This document shows positions 44,727 through 54,060 of a stretch of 64,000 nt of DNA, piece by piece. Location of the stretch: NCBI GenBank assembly GCA_021325275.1, contig JAJPHL010000045.1, forward strand, positions 97,108 through 161,107, read 5' to 3'. Positions within the stretch are counted from its first letter, which is position 1. Each line of letters begins with the position of its first letter. Origin of the DNA: Terriglobia bacterium (GTDB taxonomy: Bacteria > Acidobacteriota > Terriglobia > JAJPHL01). The notes beneath the pieces are model-generated. The model made no database searches, was not told the DNA's origin, and saw only the letters and a list, made by a program, of their open reading frames with translations. A program made the position numbers and the translations under genes.

Positions 44727-47183
44727 TTACTCTTGTCGCAAGGACACCAGCGGATCCACGCGACTGGCGCGCACCGCCGGCAAGAAACACGCGGCCATCG
44801 TGACCAGCAGCATGATCGCCGCCGCAACGGCGAAACTCGCGGGGTCCGCCGGCGCGATGCCGTACAAGAGGTTCGAGATGCTCGCCGCCGCCCACACGCC
44901 GCCCAGCGCGCCGGCCGCGATGCCCGCGGCGGCCACGGTGACGCCCAACTTCAGCACCATTCCCACGATGTCGCGCGACTGCGCGCCGATCGCGATGCGA
45001 ATCCCGATCTCGCGCTGCTTGGCGGCGACCGTGTAATGCATCATCGCAAATACGCCCAGCGCGGCCAGCGCCAGCGAGATTGTGGCGAACACGCCAACCA
45101 GCCATGTTTGAAAGCGCCGAGTCTCGGTTTGATACGCGAGTAAATCTTCGAGCGTTGTGATCGACGACACGGTGGCGCCGGGATCGGCCTCTCGCACCGC
45201 CGCACGCGCGACACTCGAAAGCGGTGCGGGATTTTCGGCCGTGCGGATCACGATGTCGCCGATGAGGTCGCCGTTCTGCGCCTGCGCTTCGTAAATCTGC
45301 GAGAAGGGCGCGCGTTCGAGGCCGCCGCTGCGCGTGTCTTTCACCTCGCCGACGACGGTCAGCCATTCATCGTTCTTGCCGCGCGGATCCCAGCCTTTCA
45401 GCCGCTTGCCGATGGGATTCTCTCCCGGCCAGTAGCGTCGCGCCAGCGTTTCGTTGACGATCACCACGACCGGGGCATTCACGCGATCGCCATCGGTGAA
45501 ATATCGTCCGGCGACGAGCGGAATTCCCATGGCTTGAAAATAATCGCCGTTGATTTGCGCCCACACGAGCGGCCGCCACGACGCCGTCGGTTCCGGTGGG
45601 CGTCCCTCCACTTGCCGCAGGGAATGCGTCCGCTTGTTGTCGAGGAAAAACAGATTGCTGATGTTGCCGACGGCTTGCACGCCGGGCGCCGCGGCGATCC
45701 GGCGCATGATCGCCGTCGTGGCGCCGGTGACTCGCTCGATCGTGGGTTCCCCTTCCAGCGCGACTTTCACGTCGAGAACATGCTCCGGACGGAATCCCGG
45801 ATCGACGCGCATCACGGCGACAAAGCTGCGCACCAGCAGCGTAGTTCCAGTGACCAAGACCATGGCCAACGCCAGCTCCGTGGCCATCAAGACATTCTTG
45901 GACCGGCCTTGTTTGCGGCTCTCGCCGGCGCTTCGTCCCGAACCCCCGAGCAACTCGCCGGGATCGCGGCGAGTGATTCGCCACGCGGCGGCGACTCCCA
46001 GCACGATTCCCACGGTGACGCTGAGCGCCATCGCGAACGCCAGCACTCGTAGGTCGACGGAAACTTGATCCAATCGCGGAATCCCGCTGGGCGCCGCGGA
46101 TTTTAACGCCGCGACCAACGGCGGCGAAACGAGCGCTCCGATCACGCCGGCGATCACGCTCATCACCACGTTTTCGGTCAACACCTGCGCGACCAAGCGG
46201 CCACGCGCCGCTCCCAACGACGCGCGAATCGCCAACTCGCGGTCGCGCGTTATCGATCGCGCCAGGAGCATCGCGCCGACGTTCGTGCATACGATCAACA
46301 TCAGGCAGCCGACCGCGCCGCAGAGAATCGCAAAAGCGCCGCGCATGCGTCCCGTGAAGTACTCGCGCAACGGGGTGAGGTGGACCGTGTCGATGCGCTC
46401 ATGAAAGTCCGGCGCCGCGGCGGCCAGCCGGCCTTCGATGGCGTCGATTTCCGCTTGCGCCGATTGCAGGGGGACGCCGGGACGGAGGCGCGCGATCAAA
46501 TCCCAACGCGTGCGCTGTTGCGGATACGGCTCGCCTTTTTCATTCCAATCGGGATGGGCGTGAACCGGCGCCCAAATCTTCACGTCGAGGAAAGGCGCGC
46601 GGAAATCGGCGGGCATCACGCCGATGATTCTCCACGATCCTCCGCTGAACTCGAGCGATTGGCCCAAGGCGTGCCGCGGCGATCCAAATTTTTCCTCGGC
46701 GAATCCTTGGCTGACAACGACGACATGCTCGCGCCCGCGATCTTCGTCCGCGGTGAAGACGCGGCCGGCGATGGTGGGGCGTCCGAACAACGCGAAAAGG
46801 TTTGCCGTGCAGAACGATCCGCGGATTCGTTCCAGCCCATCGACGGTTTTCAGCGAAACTTGCGACCATCCCGGCCGGTACGTCGCGGCGATGTCATCAA
46901 ACGAGCGCGCTTCGGTCTTGATCTGCTCGTAGTCGGCGTAGGAGAGCGACCCGGGAGAATCAAACGGCGGCTTGGTGTTCAGCGCTTCAAGCGCGACGAT
47001 GCGTTCGGAGTCGCGATAGGGCAGGGGCCGAAGAAGCACGCCATCAGCCAAGCTGAACACCGACACGCTGGCGGCGATCCCCAACGCCAGGATCGCGATG
47101 ACCAGCGAGAAGAAGCCGGGAGCCTTGGAAATGCTCCTGAATGCGTAGCGAACGTCGTTGAAGAATCGCTCCATGGAAGGCAT
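44727..47183 (-). CDS. FtsX/MacB-like permease of the ADOP type
   Basis: About 818 residues with eight predicted membrane helices in two duplicated blocks: one after the N-terminus (FFSLVIAILALGIAASVSVF), then three around residues 285-410, and four more in the second half, including LMATELALAMVLVTGTTLLV and LAALGVFAMMHYTVA. Between them lie two extracytoplasmic domains, the MacB_PCD layout. The final cytoplasmic end (SRVDPLVSLRQE) is typical. There is no neighbouring ATPase gene, fitting the acidobacterial orphan permease group, whose role is unclear. The start is uncertain: ATG at 47183 or 47174. Confidence 0.88.
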   Translation of the reverse strand: MPSMERFFNDVRYAFRSISKAPGFFSLVIAILALGIAASVSVFSLADGVLLRPLPYRDSERIVALEALNTKPPFDSPGSLSYADYEQIKTEARSFDDIAATYRPGWSQVSLKTVDGLERIRGSFCTANLFALFGRPTIAGRVFTADEDRGREHVVVVSQGFAEEKFGSPRHALGQSLEFSGGSWRIIGVMPADFRAPFLDVKIWAPVHAHPDWNEKGEPYPQQRTRWDLIARLRPGVPLQSAQAEIDAIEGRLAAAAPDFHERIDTVHLTPLREYFTGRMRGAFAILCGAVGCLMLIVCTNVGAMLLARSITRDRELAIRASLGAARGRLVAQVLTENVVMSVIAGVIGALVSPPLVAALKSAAPSGIPRLDQVSVDLRVLAFAMALSVTVGIVLGVAAAWRITRRDPGELLGGSGRSAGESRKQGRSKNVLMATELALAMVLVTGTTLLVRSFVAVMRVDPGFRPEHVLDVKVALEGEPTIERVTGATTAIMRRIAAAPGVQAVGNISNLFFLDNKRTHSLRQVEGRPPEPTASWRPLVWAQINGDYFQAMGIPLVAGRYFTDGDRVNAPVVVIVNETLARRYWPGENPIGKRLKGWDPRGKNDEWLTVVGEVKDTRSGGLERAPFSQIYEAQAQNGDLIGDIVIRTAENPAPLSSVARAAVREADPGATVSSITTLEDLLAYQTETRRFQTWLVGVFATISLALAALGVFAMMHYTVAAKQREIGIRIAIGAQSRDIVGMVLKLGVTVAAAGIAAGALGGVWAAASISNLLYGIAPADPASFAVAAAIMLLVTMAACFLPAVRASRVDPLVSLRQE

Positions 47184-47476
47184 ATTGTGCAAGCGGTCTG
47201 CCAGAGGGCAACTGCTTGATTCCCTAGGGTGATGGCCAATGGCTCGGCTCGGCCGGCTGGTTTGGAATCGGGCAGCAGTGTCCGAATCCGCACGGCCGCC
47301 TGTCCGCTCTACGTAACTTTACATTGGTCTCAAGATATTTCCAGTTTTCTGGGTTATAAAGGATTCGTAGGGTTTTCTAGAGGAGAGATCCCCCAAGTAC
47401 GGGCAGAGTCCAAGGATTGACCCGCGACAAGGGAGGCGTAACCGCGTCCATGAGACGCGCAAATCAAGGAGAGAAT

Positions 47477-47851
47477 ATGAAACTGAACCGAATCGCATTG
47501 GCAGTGGCGCTCTGCGCGTTGATGACAGTGGTTGCGTTTGCAGCCGATTTGACTGGCACCTGGGTTGTGAAGCAACCGGGCCGCGATGGCAGCACTCGCG
47601 ACGTGAACTACACCTTCAAAGTTGACGGCAAGACCCTCACCGGCACGGCCCCTGGCCGCCAAGGTGCGGATATCGCCATCAAGGATGGCACGGTCGATGG
47701 CGACAATTTCTCGTTCTCGGTGGAACGTCCGGGACGCGACGGCCAGACGATGACCGTCAAGTACACGGGCAAGATCAGCGGCGACACGATCACGCTGTCC
47801 ACCCAGATGGGCGGCAACGCGGTCGAGATGAAGGGCGAGCGCAAGAAGTAA
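47477..47851 (+). CDS. Small secreted protein
   Basis: A 124-residue exported protein. AAGGAG lies five bases before the ATG at 47477. Signal peptide MKLNRIALAVALCALMTVVAFA is followed by ADLTGTWVVKQPGRDGS, a beta-rich domain (VDGKTLTGTA, VDGDNFSFSV), and an end EMKGERKK. I do not recognise a named family; the layout resembles small beta-barrel secreted proteins of soil acidobacteria. A strong terminator at 47873-47921 follows 21 bp after the stop. The 290-nt upstream region shows no convincing promoter I would rank. Confidence 0.7.
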   Translation: MKLNRIALAVALCALMTVVAFAADLTGTWVVKQPGRDGSTRDVNYTFKVDGKTLTGTAPGRQGADIAIKDGTVDGDNFSFSVERPGRDGQTMTVKYTGKISGDTITLSTQMGGNAVEMKGERKK

Positions 47852-47872
47852 GTTCGCTGAAACCGCAATTTC

Positions 47873-47921
47873 AAACGGCAAGGGCTTCGTTGTATGATGG
47901 GGCCCTTGCCGTTTTCTTTTT
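47873..47921 (+). terminator. Rho-independent terminator or attenuator in front of pyrE
   Basis: A perfect 13-bp stem (47873-47885 with 47902-47914, AAACGGCAAGGGC arm) is followed by TTCTTTTT ending at 47921, just before the pyrE ATG at 47922. The loop holds TATGAT (47893-47898), a good -10 element, with TTCAAA 17 bp upstream as a weak -35. It can end the preceding secreted-protein transcript or act on pyrE. Confidence 0.75.
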
Positions 47922-48539
47922 ATGGACATCATCCCGAATCAAGATGAAGTAATCGGAATCCTGGAGCGCACCGGCGCGTTGCGGGCGGGGCACTTCGAAC
48001 TCGCGAACGGGCGCCACACGGACCGCTATTTGCAAATGCCGCTGGCGATGCGCCACTACGACGAAGCCAAAATGCTAAGTGTGGCTTTGAGCCGCCGCCT
48101 GCGCGCCGACGTGGAAGTCGCCAAGCATTTACCCACCGTAAGCATTGTGTGTCCCGCCACCGGCGGGCTGCCGGTGGCGTACGGAGTGGGTGAGGCGCTG
48201 CGCGCGCAGCAAATTTACTGGGCGGAGCGCCAACCGGACGGCGCCATGCAATTCCGCCAGTTCATCGAGCCGCACCGCGACGAAAAAATCATCCTGGTCG
48301 ACGATATTCTGCGTTCCGGAAAAATGCTGAGCGACATGCTGCGGCTCTTCAAGGAAGCGGGCGCGCGTGTCCTGGGCTTGGGCGTGATCGCCAAGCAGCC
48401 GAACGCCGAGTTGATCGACTTTAGTCCGCTGCCGATTTACTATCTGGCCGAAGTGCAGGTGCAGTACTACGCCGGCACGGCGACGTGCGATCTGTGCAAA
48501 AAGGGTTTGCCGATCGAAAAGGTGTGGACGAACGCGTAA
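47922..48539 (+). CDS. pyrE: Orotate phosphoribosyltransferase
   Basis: A 205-residue enzyme of pyrimidine biosynthesis making orotidine 5'-phosphate from orotate and PRPP. The PRPP loop IILVDDILRSGKMLSDML (about 125-140) and HTDRYLQMPLAMRH are visible. It is preceded directly by a terminator T-tract with no Shine-Dalgarno in between, implying a leaderless or attenuation-controlled start. The C-terminal CDLCKKGLPIEKVW contains two Cys as in the family's PyrE2-like tails. It converges with the coiled-coil protein gene. Confidence 0.92.
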   Translation: MDIIPNQDEVIGILERTGALRAGHFELANGRHTDRYLQMPLAMRHYDEAKMLSVALSRRLRADVEVAKHLPTVSIVCPATGGLPVAYGVGEALRAQQIYWAERQPDGAMQFRQFIEPHRDEKIILVDDILRSGKMLSDMLRLFKEAGARVLGLGVIAKQPNAELIDFSPLPIYYLAEVQVQYYAGTATCDLCKKGLPIEKVWTNA

Positions 48540-48606
48540 AGACAAGTTCCGAGTTCCGAGGCCCGAGTTCCGAGTAAGAACAAAGGGCCGGTCGGAACTT
48601 GTCTTT
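48538..48606. terminator. Bidirectional terminator hairpin after pyrE
   Basis: Arms 48538-48552 and 48592-48606 are exact reverse complements of 15 nt (AAAGACAAGTTCCGA). The loop contains short repeats of GTTCCGAG. It lies between convergent genes, and the right arm gives T-rich or A-rich ends on each strand. Confidence 0.65.
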
Positions 48607-49957
48607 AAGCCGCGGACGCTTGCTGTAACCGCTGCGCCAATTCCTTACAGAACTGATCGCTGGTGGTCGCGAGACGCTCATCGTAATCGGTGACGCGCGA
48701 CTCGAGCGCTCTCTCGGTGTTCTCGAGCGCCTGCTGCATGGAGGCTTCCAGTTTCTGGGCGTGGTGCATCGAAATCTGAATCGCGGCGTTGTCGAGATGC
48801 GCTTTGGCGCCTTGCACGCCGGCTTCGAGCGCCGGTGCGAGCGCCGAATTCACGGCTGAGGTGATGCGCTGCTGCATTTCCGCGAGCGCCGCGTTCTTGG
48901 CGCGGTCGATCGTGGCGGTGCAATAGCGGTCGAAATCTTCCAATACTCCCGTCAGCACTTCTTGGAACGCCTCGCGTACCAGATGCTGAACCATTCCCAG
49001 CAGTAGATCGCCGCCCAAGCTCTTGAGCCCATCGTCCGAGATCGAAATGTTTGGACGCCGAATTGCGATGACTTTCGGATCCCCAACCTGGTCCGGTGTT
49101 AAGGCGAGGTCCCCTTGCGGAACCGGAACCGGACCCAGCGTTGATTGAGACAACGGCGCTGGAGCAGGTCCCGATGCCACAAGGGGATCGGGGGGTGGGA
49201 TCATGGCAGGTGACAAGGCAGAGACTACAGGGGTAATTGCAGGGGGAACTTGCGTGATCTTGGTTTCCGGCGCGGCGGCTTGTGCGGCTGGAGCGACGGG
49301 TGAAGGCGCCGCAGCAGGCGCGGGTGCGACACGCGCAGGTGTGGCCGCAGACGGAGCCGGTGCGGACTGCACAGGCATCGCGGGAGTCGCGGGCGGCACG
49401 GATGTCGATGGACGCACGGCCGATTTCGCCGCTTGCGCGAGTGGCGCTGGTTTCGCGGCAGGCGCGGGCTTGTTTTCAGTCTTTGCTTCGGGCTTTGCTT
49501 CCGACTTCGGTTCCGGCTTGGCGGCTTTTGTTTCGGTCTTTGCTTCGACCTTCGCGACAGGCTTGGCTTCCGGTTTGGCTTCCGATTTAGCTTCTGATTT
49601 CGCTTCCTGCTTCGAGTTCGCCTCTTCAGGGAACATCACGCCCCAGAAAGTCGGCTCAGGAGAATTGAAATCGAGGCCCACGTCGAGCAGTTTGCCTTTG
49701 CGTTCCCCGATCCATGCGACAGTTGCGAAGACCGAGCGTTTGCCGCTGGCCATCGCGACGTTCATTTGATCGCCGATCGAAAGCAGTTGCTCGGAAACCA
49801 GCTTGCATCCCGATCCGCTGACCACCACGGTGCGCGTTTTTTCCTCAAACGGTTTGCCGTCGATCTTGCCGGTGATGACGACCGGAACGGCCGCCAGCAT
49901 CCGGGATCCGGATCGGCCTTGCTCGGAAAAGCGAACGGGGGAAGCGGGCACGGGCAT
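48605..49957 (-). CDS. Protein with PilZ-like N-terminus, EAK-rich linker and coiled-coil tail
   Basis: A 450-residue protein, not a named family. The first 110 residues (VVSGSGCKLVSEQLLSIGDQ, GKLLDVGLDFNSPEPTFWG) look like a PilZ-type domain without an obvious RxxxR motif. A low-complexity linker follows (about 112-300) with EAKSEAKPEAK and then Pro/Ala-rich sequence. The last 130 residues are predicted coiled coil (DRYCTATIDRAKNAALAEMQQ, LENTERALESRVTDYDERLA). No signal peptide or membrane helix. It may be a scaffold or surface-linked signalling protein. Confidence 0.6.
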   Translation of the reverse strand: MPVPASPVRFSEQGRSGSRMLAAVPVVITGKIDGKPFEEKTRTVVVSGSGCKLVSEQLLSIGDQMNVAMASGKRSVFATVAWIGERKGKLLDVGLDFNSPEPTFWGVMFPEEANSKQEAKSEAKSEAKPEAKPVAKVEAKTETKAAKPEPKSEAKPEAKTENKPAPAAKPAPLAQAAKSAVRPSTSVPPATPAMPVQSAPAPSAATPARVAPAPAAAPSPVAPAAQAAAPETKITQVPPAITPVVSALSPAMIPPPDPLVASGPAPAPLSQSTLGPVPVPQGDLALTPDQVGDPKVIAIRRPNISISDDGLKSLGGDLLLGMVQHLVREAFQEVLTGVLEDFDRYCTATIDRAKNAALAEMQQRITSAVNSALAPALEAGVQGAKAHLDNAAIQISMHHAQKLEASMQQALENTERALESRVTDYDERLATTSDQFCKELAQRLQQASAA

Positions 49958-50229
49958 AGTCTTCTCGCGCTCTTAGAAGCAACATTGGTTCCAAATTGAC
50001 AACAGGTTGAAGAATAAGGCCTTGATCACAGCGATTGGATGTTTCTAAGACTCGCCGGGTAACGTTTTGTGTCAAAACAGAAGAAAAATCTTAGGAAGCG
50101 TGCAAAACTCGCGCTCCGATGCGCAAGCCTTTATAGGATCGTCCGATAGGTTATACTCGGCGAAGGTTTGCGGCATTCCGGTTCCGCACTCGAATCGCTC
50201 GTGCGTTGGCGCGTTGGAGGTAGACGCTT

Positions 50230-53200
50230 ATGTCTTGGTCGCCGCTCGGCCCTACCATCGTCATTTCAGCGAAGAATCTTTCGTACACAAGAATGGCGCG
50301 TGAGAACGAGGTTGGCTGCCAAGCCGCCATTCTCGACATCGCCATCCATCCACTCGACCAGACCAATATCGTCGCGGTGGTGCGCCGCGTCGGTGGAACG
50401 TCGGCGTTCCACAGCACCGACGACGGCCATTCGTGGACTCCCATCTCCGACGTTCTGACGCAGGCCAATCCGCAACTCGATATTTCGAGCGCCGCGTTCC
50501 ATCCTACGTTGCCGAACGTGATTTTCCTGGGCGCGCGCGCCGGTCAGCAAGTTTTCGTCTCCAATGATGGCGGACAAACGTGGCCCTTGCAGGCCGATCC
50601 AGGCGGCCAAGTCACGAAACTGGTCGTGGATCGCTCGAGCGACCCCGCGGATGCCTCGCAAGCGTTCGTCTATGCAGCGACAAATTCAGGAGTGGCATGG
50701 TCCAGCGACGGCGGAGCGTCATGGTCGATGGCAGGCGCGAACGGTGAGGTCACTTCGCTGGCCGTGTACATGCCTCTCAGCGGCGATCGTCAGTTTTACG
50801 CCGGTGTTTACGGCGCAGGTTTGTTCTATTACGACGGCACGTTCGGCGCGAGTCTGTTCCCCGCCGGCGGCGCTACCTGGCAGAACCTGCTCGGAAACGC
50901 CCCGGGACTTCCCGCCCCTTCCAGCTTAGCGGCGAACTTCACAGTCTACGTGGACTACAGTCCGAGGCAGCCCACCGTCGTCTATGCATTCATTGCTCAG
51001 CTGTACAGCGACCATGCGAACTGGGAGAGCTCGCAGCTCTACGTCAGTTCCAGTGCGCCTCCCAGCGGCTCCTGGACGCAAGCTGCGGGCACGCAGCCGC
51101 CAGTGGATAGCAACTTGGAAGGAGTTTCTTTCATGGCCGTTTCACCGGCCAATGGAACTGCATCCGCGGCGGACGTGTTGTTCGCGAGCGCGGGAGTTTT
51201 CCTGCAACGCTCCACCAACGTGGGACTCTCGTGGGACCTGGGCGACCAACAGCAACTTCTTCATTCGGACACCCGATCACTGGCGCAGTATCCGCCCAAA
51301 ACTGCTTTTTACCCCGACACGCTGGCCTCCGGCACGTTAAGTCCGCAAAGCCGGGTCTATGTGGGATGCGATGGCGGCCTGGCAGCCAGCATCGGATACT
51401 CCGAGCCGTCGTTCTCGTTCGATGCGCCTTCCGATATCGACTTCAATGCGGGATCGGCCTACGATCCCACAGAAGGTCTGGTGCAAAGCCTCAATCACGG
51501 ACTCGCGGCCGTGGCGGCCTATCAATTTGCAAGTAACCCCGCGCCGATGAGCGGCGGCCCAATGAGTTTGGCCGGCTATTGCACGGCGCTCGATACAGGT
51601 ACGTCGCGGCGCGTCGGCTCTCCGGCGTGGGCGGACGTGGCTGGCGGCGACAGCGGTCTCATCTTTGTCGCCCCTACCGGAAACGGCATTCAAGTTTGGT
51701 CGAATGACAGCGCCGACATCATCTGGCCGGTTTGGAACCTGATCAGCTACGTCGATCAGGATCCGTTCGAGGGCGGCTCCAGCTTTGCGCACGTTGCGAC
51801 TCCCGGTGCGCCGAGTTGCGAACTCACCAGCAATCCTGTTCCGGCCCCGTCGCCGGCCAATTTTTACGCCGGAATTTTGGCGCTGGAGCAAGTCACGACA
51901 TTGGCGCAAGTGGTCAATCCCGGAAGCGCCGTAACGATCTACCCGGTCACGATGACCCCCGACTTCGTACTGGGAGCGCGAGTTTGCCTGGGAGATCCAG
52001 CCCTGGATGTCTATCAGCCGATTACGCAGGTGAACGCAGACAACTTCGTCGCGACGATCTTTCCGCCGCAATCTGGTCCGAACTATCCCATCGGGACGGC
52101 CGTCCGTGTCGTGCGGACTTGGGTCGGTCGGGTCACCGATGATTCCGCGGCGCCGATCAGTCAAGCGTTCCTTCCGCAAGGCAAGCGCATGTACCGTTTG
52201 GCGCAAAGCGGCGACAATTTGCTCGCCGCGAGCGCCGATCAGAAATTGTGGAGCGTGGCGGGAGCATCCGCTGCCGGTCCGTCCACGGTATGGACGCAGG
52301 TCGCCAACACTCCCACCGTGCTCAATGGCGCCACCGTGGACGATCCCAACGACGGAATCGAGGCCGGTGAATTTGAATCGGGCGTGCAAGTTCAACTGGG
52401 CAACAAGCCGCTGATCGCCGGAATCGCCGCGGACGCGGGCGGGACGTTTTACGTAATGCTCTCCGCACCAGATCCGGCGACGAATACGCCGCTCTTCAGC
52501 ATTCAAGCCGGCGCATGGACCGCAGAGAATTGCACGCAGCCCGCCAACGCCGCGATTCCGGTCGGCGTCGCCCTCGGCAAGTTGATCGCGGACCCCGGTG
52601 TCGCCGGCCGTTTATACGTCTCGAGGAATGCGCGTATCTTCCAACTCGATAAGAGCGCATCGGGATGGACGTGGACCGACCTGACGGACAATTTGCCGGG
52701 CCAGGAGATCCACGATTTGTGGTTCGGCAATATCGCACCCGTGGGCGCGGCGACACGAACGGTATTGCGCGCGCTGACCGCCGTGCGCGGACTGTGGGAG
52801 ATTGAATTGGGCGGACCGGCGGCTACCGATCCTCAGCTTTATTTTCGTGACCACGCATTCGACCCAGGTTGGCTCGGGCCGTCGGTGGATGGAATCGTCA
52901 GCCCGCTGAACTCTACGGAAACGTGCTGGCACTGGCAGTCGCCGGACATCCTCGTAGACACGCCATTGGAAGACAAAAACAGCAATCTCTACTACCAAAA
53001 CGATCCGCAGGCGCCCACACCCACGGCCGGCGATTACGCGTGGTTCAAGGATCGCAGTCAGGGCGCGGCAGCGGGGCAGACCGCGCGAATTTGGGTGCGC
53101 GTCAACAATCGTTCGGTGAATGCCTCGGGGCTGGTCAACGTTTGGGTGATTACCGCGCCGTACTCCGGCGGACTTCCCGCGCTGCCTTCAGGCTTTTGGC

Positions 53201-54060
53201 CGCGTTTCCAGAGCAATGGAAGCATCGACACCTCTTCGTTCACTGGCGCGTGGACATCACTTGGCGTGCAAACCGTGACCGCGCGCGCCGAAGAACCAGG
53301 CATCGCGGGATTTCAGATGCCCACGGGATCGCAAGGCGACCATCGCTGCATCGTCGCATTCGTTCACGGTCCGGGCGCTGCGCTGCTCGACACCACGGGG
53401 TTGAACCAAGTGGTCGACGATGTCGTTCCCGCGCGGCCGCAAATCGCGCAACGCAACGTGTTTGTCGGCGCGCCGCTCCCTCCGGGTCCCGACTCGCCAC
53501 TGCCATCCGGACCTTTCGGTCCGGTTGGAGAAATCGTGATCCTGCCGATTGAATTCCACAATCCGGGCAACAAGCTCGCGGAATACACGGTGCGTTTCAA
53601 TCTTGCGGCGATTCCCAAGACGGCGTCTTTCGAATTTCGGTTGACCAAGAACGCGACTCCGCGCGCCATCAAGGGCGCGCGTCCGTTGCGTGTCCGGCCC
53701 ACGCCGCAAAAATCCGGCAGAAAGCGCGCCAAGCGTAAACCGGCGAGAAGCGCAATCGGCAAATTGGCGTTGCGGGCGACGGTGCACGCGTCGGCAGGCG
53801 GCGGAATCGTGGAAGCGCAGCGCGTGAAGGTGAAACCACAAAGCAATTTCGCAGCGGAGCTCACGTTGCGCTTCCCTGGGCCTCGCCGCGCCGGAGAGGT
53901 CTATCGCGTGGACATACTTCAATTGAGCAAGGGCAAAGTGGCCGGCGGCGCAACGATTCTCGTGCCAGTGGCGGGCCGGCGAGCCACGCCGAAACAAACG
54001 CAAGTAGACTGGGACGTCGAGCGTGCCACGGCCGATCGACTCACCGGACGTTCACGCTGA
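50230..54060 (+). CDS. Large Asp-box (BNR-type) beta-propeller protein
   Basis: A 1276-residue protein. Asp-box motifs (S-x-D-x-G-x-T/S-W) recur: STDDGHSW, SNDGGQTW, SSDGGASW, as in sialidase/BNR and sortilin-type propellers. The latter half is less repetitive, ending with a basic Lys/Arg-rich stretch (SGRKRAKRKPARSAIGK) followed by a last strand-rich region. There is no signal peptide, so it may be cytoplasmic or exported by a non-Sec route. GGAGGT lies eight bases before the ATG. Its stop overlaps the next gene by 20 bp. Confidence 0.75.
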   Translation: MSWSPLGPTIVISAKNLSYTRMARENEVGCQAAILDIAIHPLDQTNIVAVVRRVGGTSAFHSTDDGHSWTPISDVLTQANPQLDISSAAFHPTLPNVIFLGARAGQQVFVSNDGGQTWPLQADPGGQVTKLVVDRSSDPADASQAFVYAATNSGVAWSSDGGASWSMAGANGEVTSLAVYMPLSGDRQFYAGVYGAGLFYYDGTFGASLFPAGGATWQNLLGNAPGLPAPSSLAANFTVYVDYSPRQPTVVYAFIAQLYSDHANWESSQLYVSSSAPPSGSWTQAAGTQPPVDSNLEGVSFMAVSPANGTASAADVLFASAGVFLQRSTNVGLSWDLGDQQQLLHSDTRSLAQYPPKTAFYPDTLASGTLSPQSRVYVGCDGGLAASIGYSEPSFSFDAPSDIDFNAGSAYDPTEGLVQSLNHGLAAVAAYQFASNPAPMSGGPMSLAGYCTALDTGTSRRVGSPAWADVAGGDSGLIFVAPTGNGIQVWSNDSADIIWPVWNLISYVDQDPFEGGSSFAHVATPGAPSCELTSNPVPAPSPANFYAGILALEQVTTLAQVVNPGSAVTIYPVTMTPDFVLGARVCLGDPALDVYQPITQVNADNFVATIFPPQSGPNYPIGTAVRVVRTWVGRVTDDSAAPISQAFLPQGKRMYRLAQSGDNLLAASADQKLWSVAGASAAGPSTVWTQVANTPTVLNGATVDDPNDGIEAGEFESGVQVQLGNKPLIAGIAADAGGTFYVMLSAPDPATNTPLFSIQAGAWTAENCTQPANAAIPVGVALGKLIADPGVAGRLYVSRNARIFQLDKSASGWTWTDLTDNLPGQEIHDLWFGNIAPVGAATRTVLRALTAVRGLWEIELGGPAATDPQLYFRDHAFDPGWLGPSVDGIVSPLNSTETCWHWQSPDILVDTPLEDKNSNLYYQNDPQAPTPTAGDYAWFKDRSQGAAAGQTARIWVRVNNRSVNASGLVNVWVITAPYSGGLPALPSGFWPRFQSNGSIDTSSFTGAWTSLGVQTVTARAEEPGIAGFQMPTGSQGDHRCIVAFVHGPGAALLDTTGLNQVVDDVVPARPQIAQRNVFVGAPLPPGPDSPLPSGPFGPVGEIVILPIEFHNPGNKLAEYTVRFNLAAIPKTASFEFRLTKNATPRAIKGARPLRVRPTPQKSGRKRAKRKPARSAIGKLALRATVHASAGGGIVEAQRVKVKPQSNFAAELTLRFPGPRRAGEVYRVDILQLSKGKVAGGATILVPVAGRRATPKQTQVDWDVERATADRLTGRSR

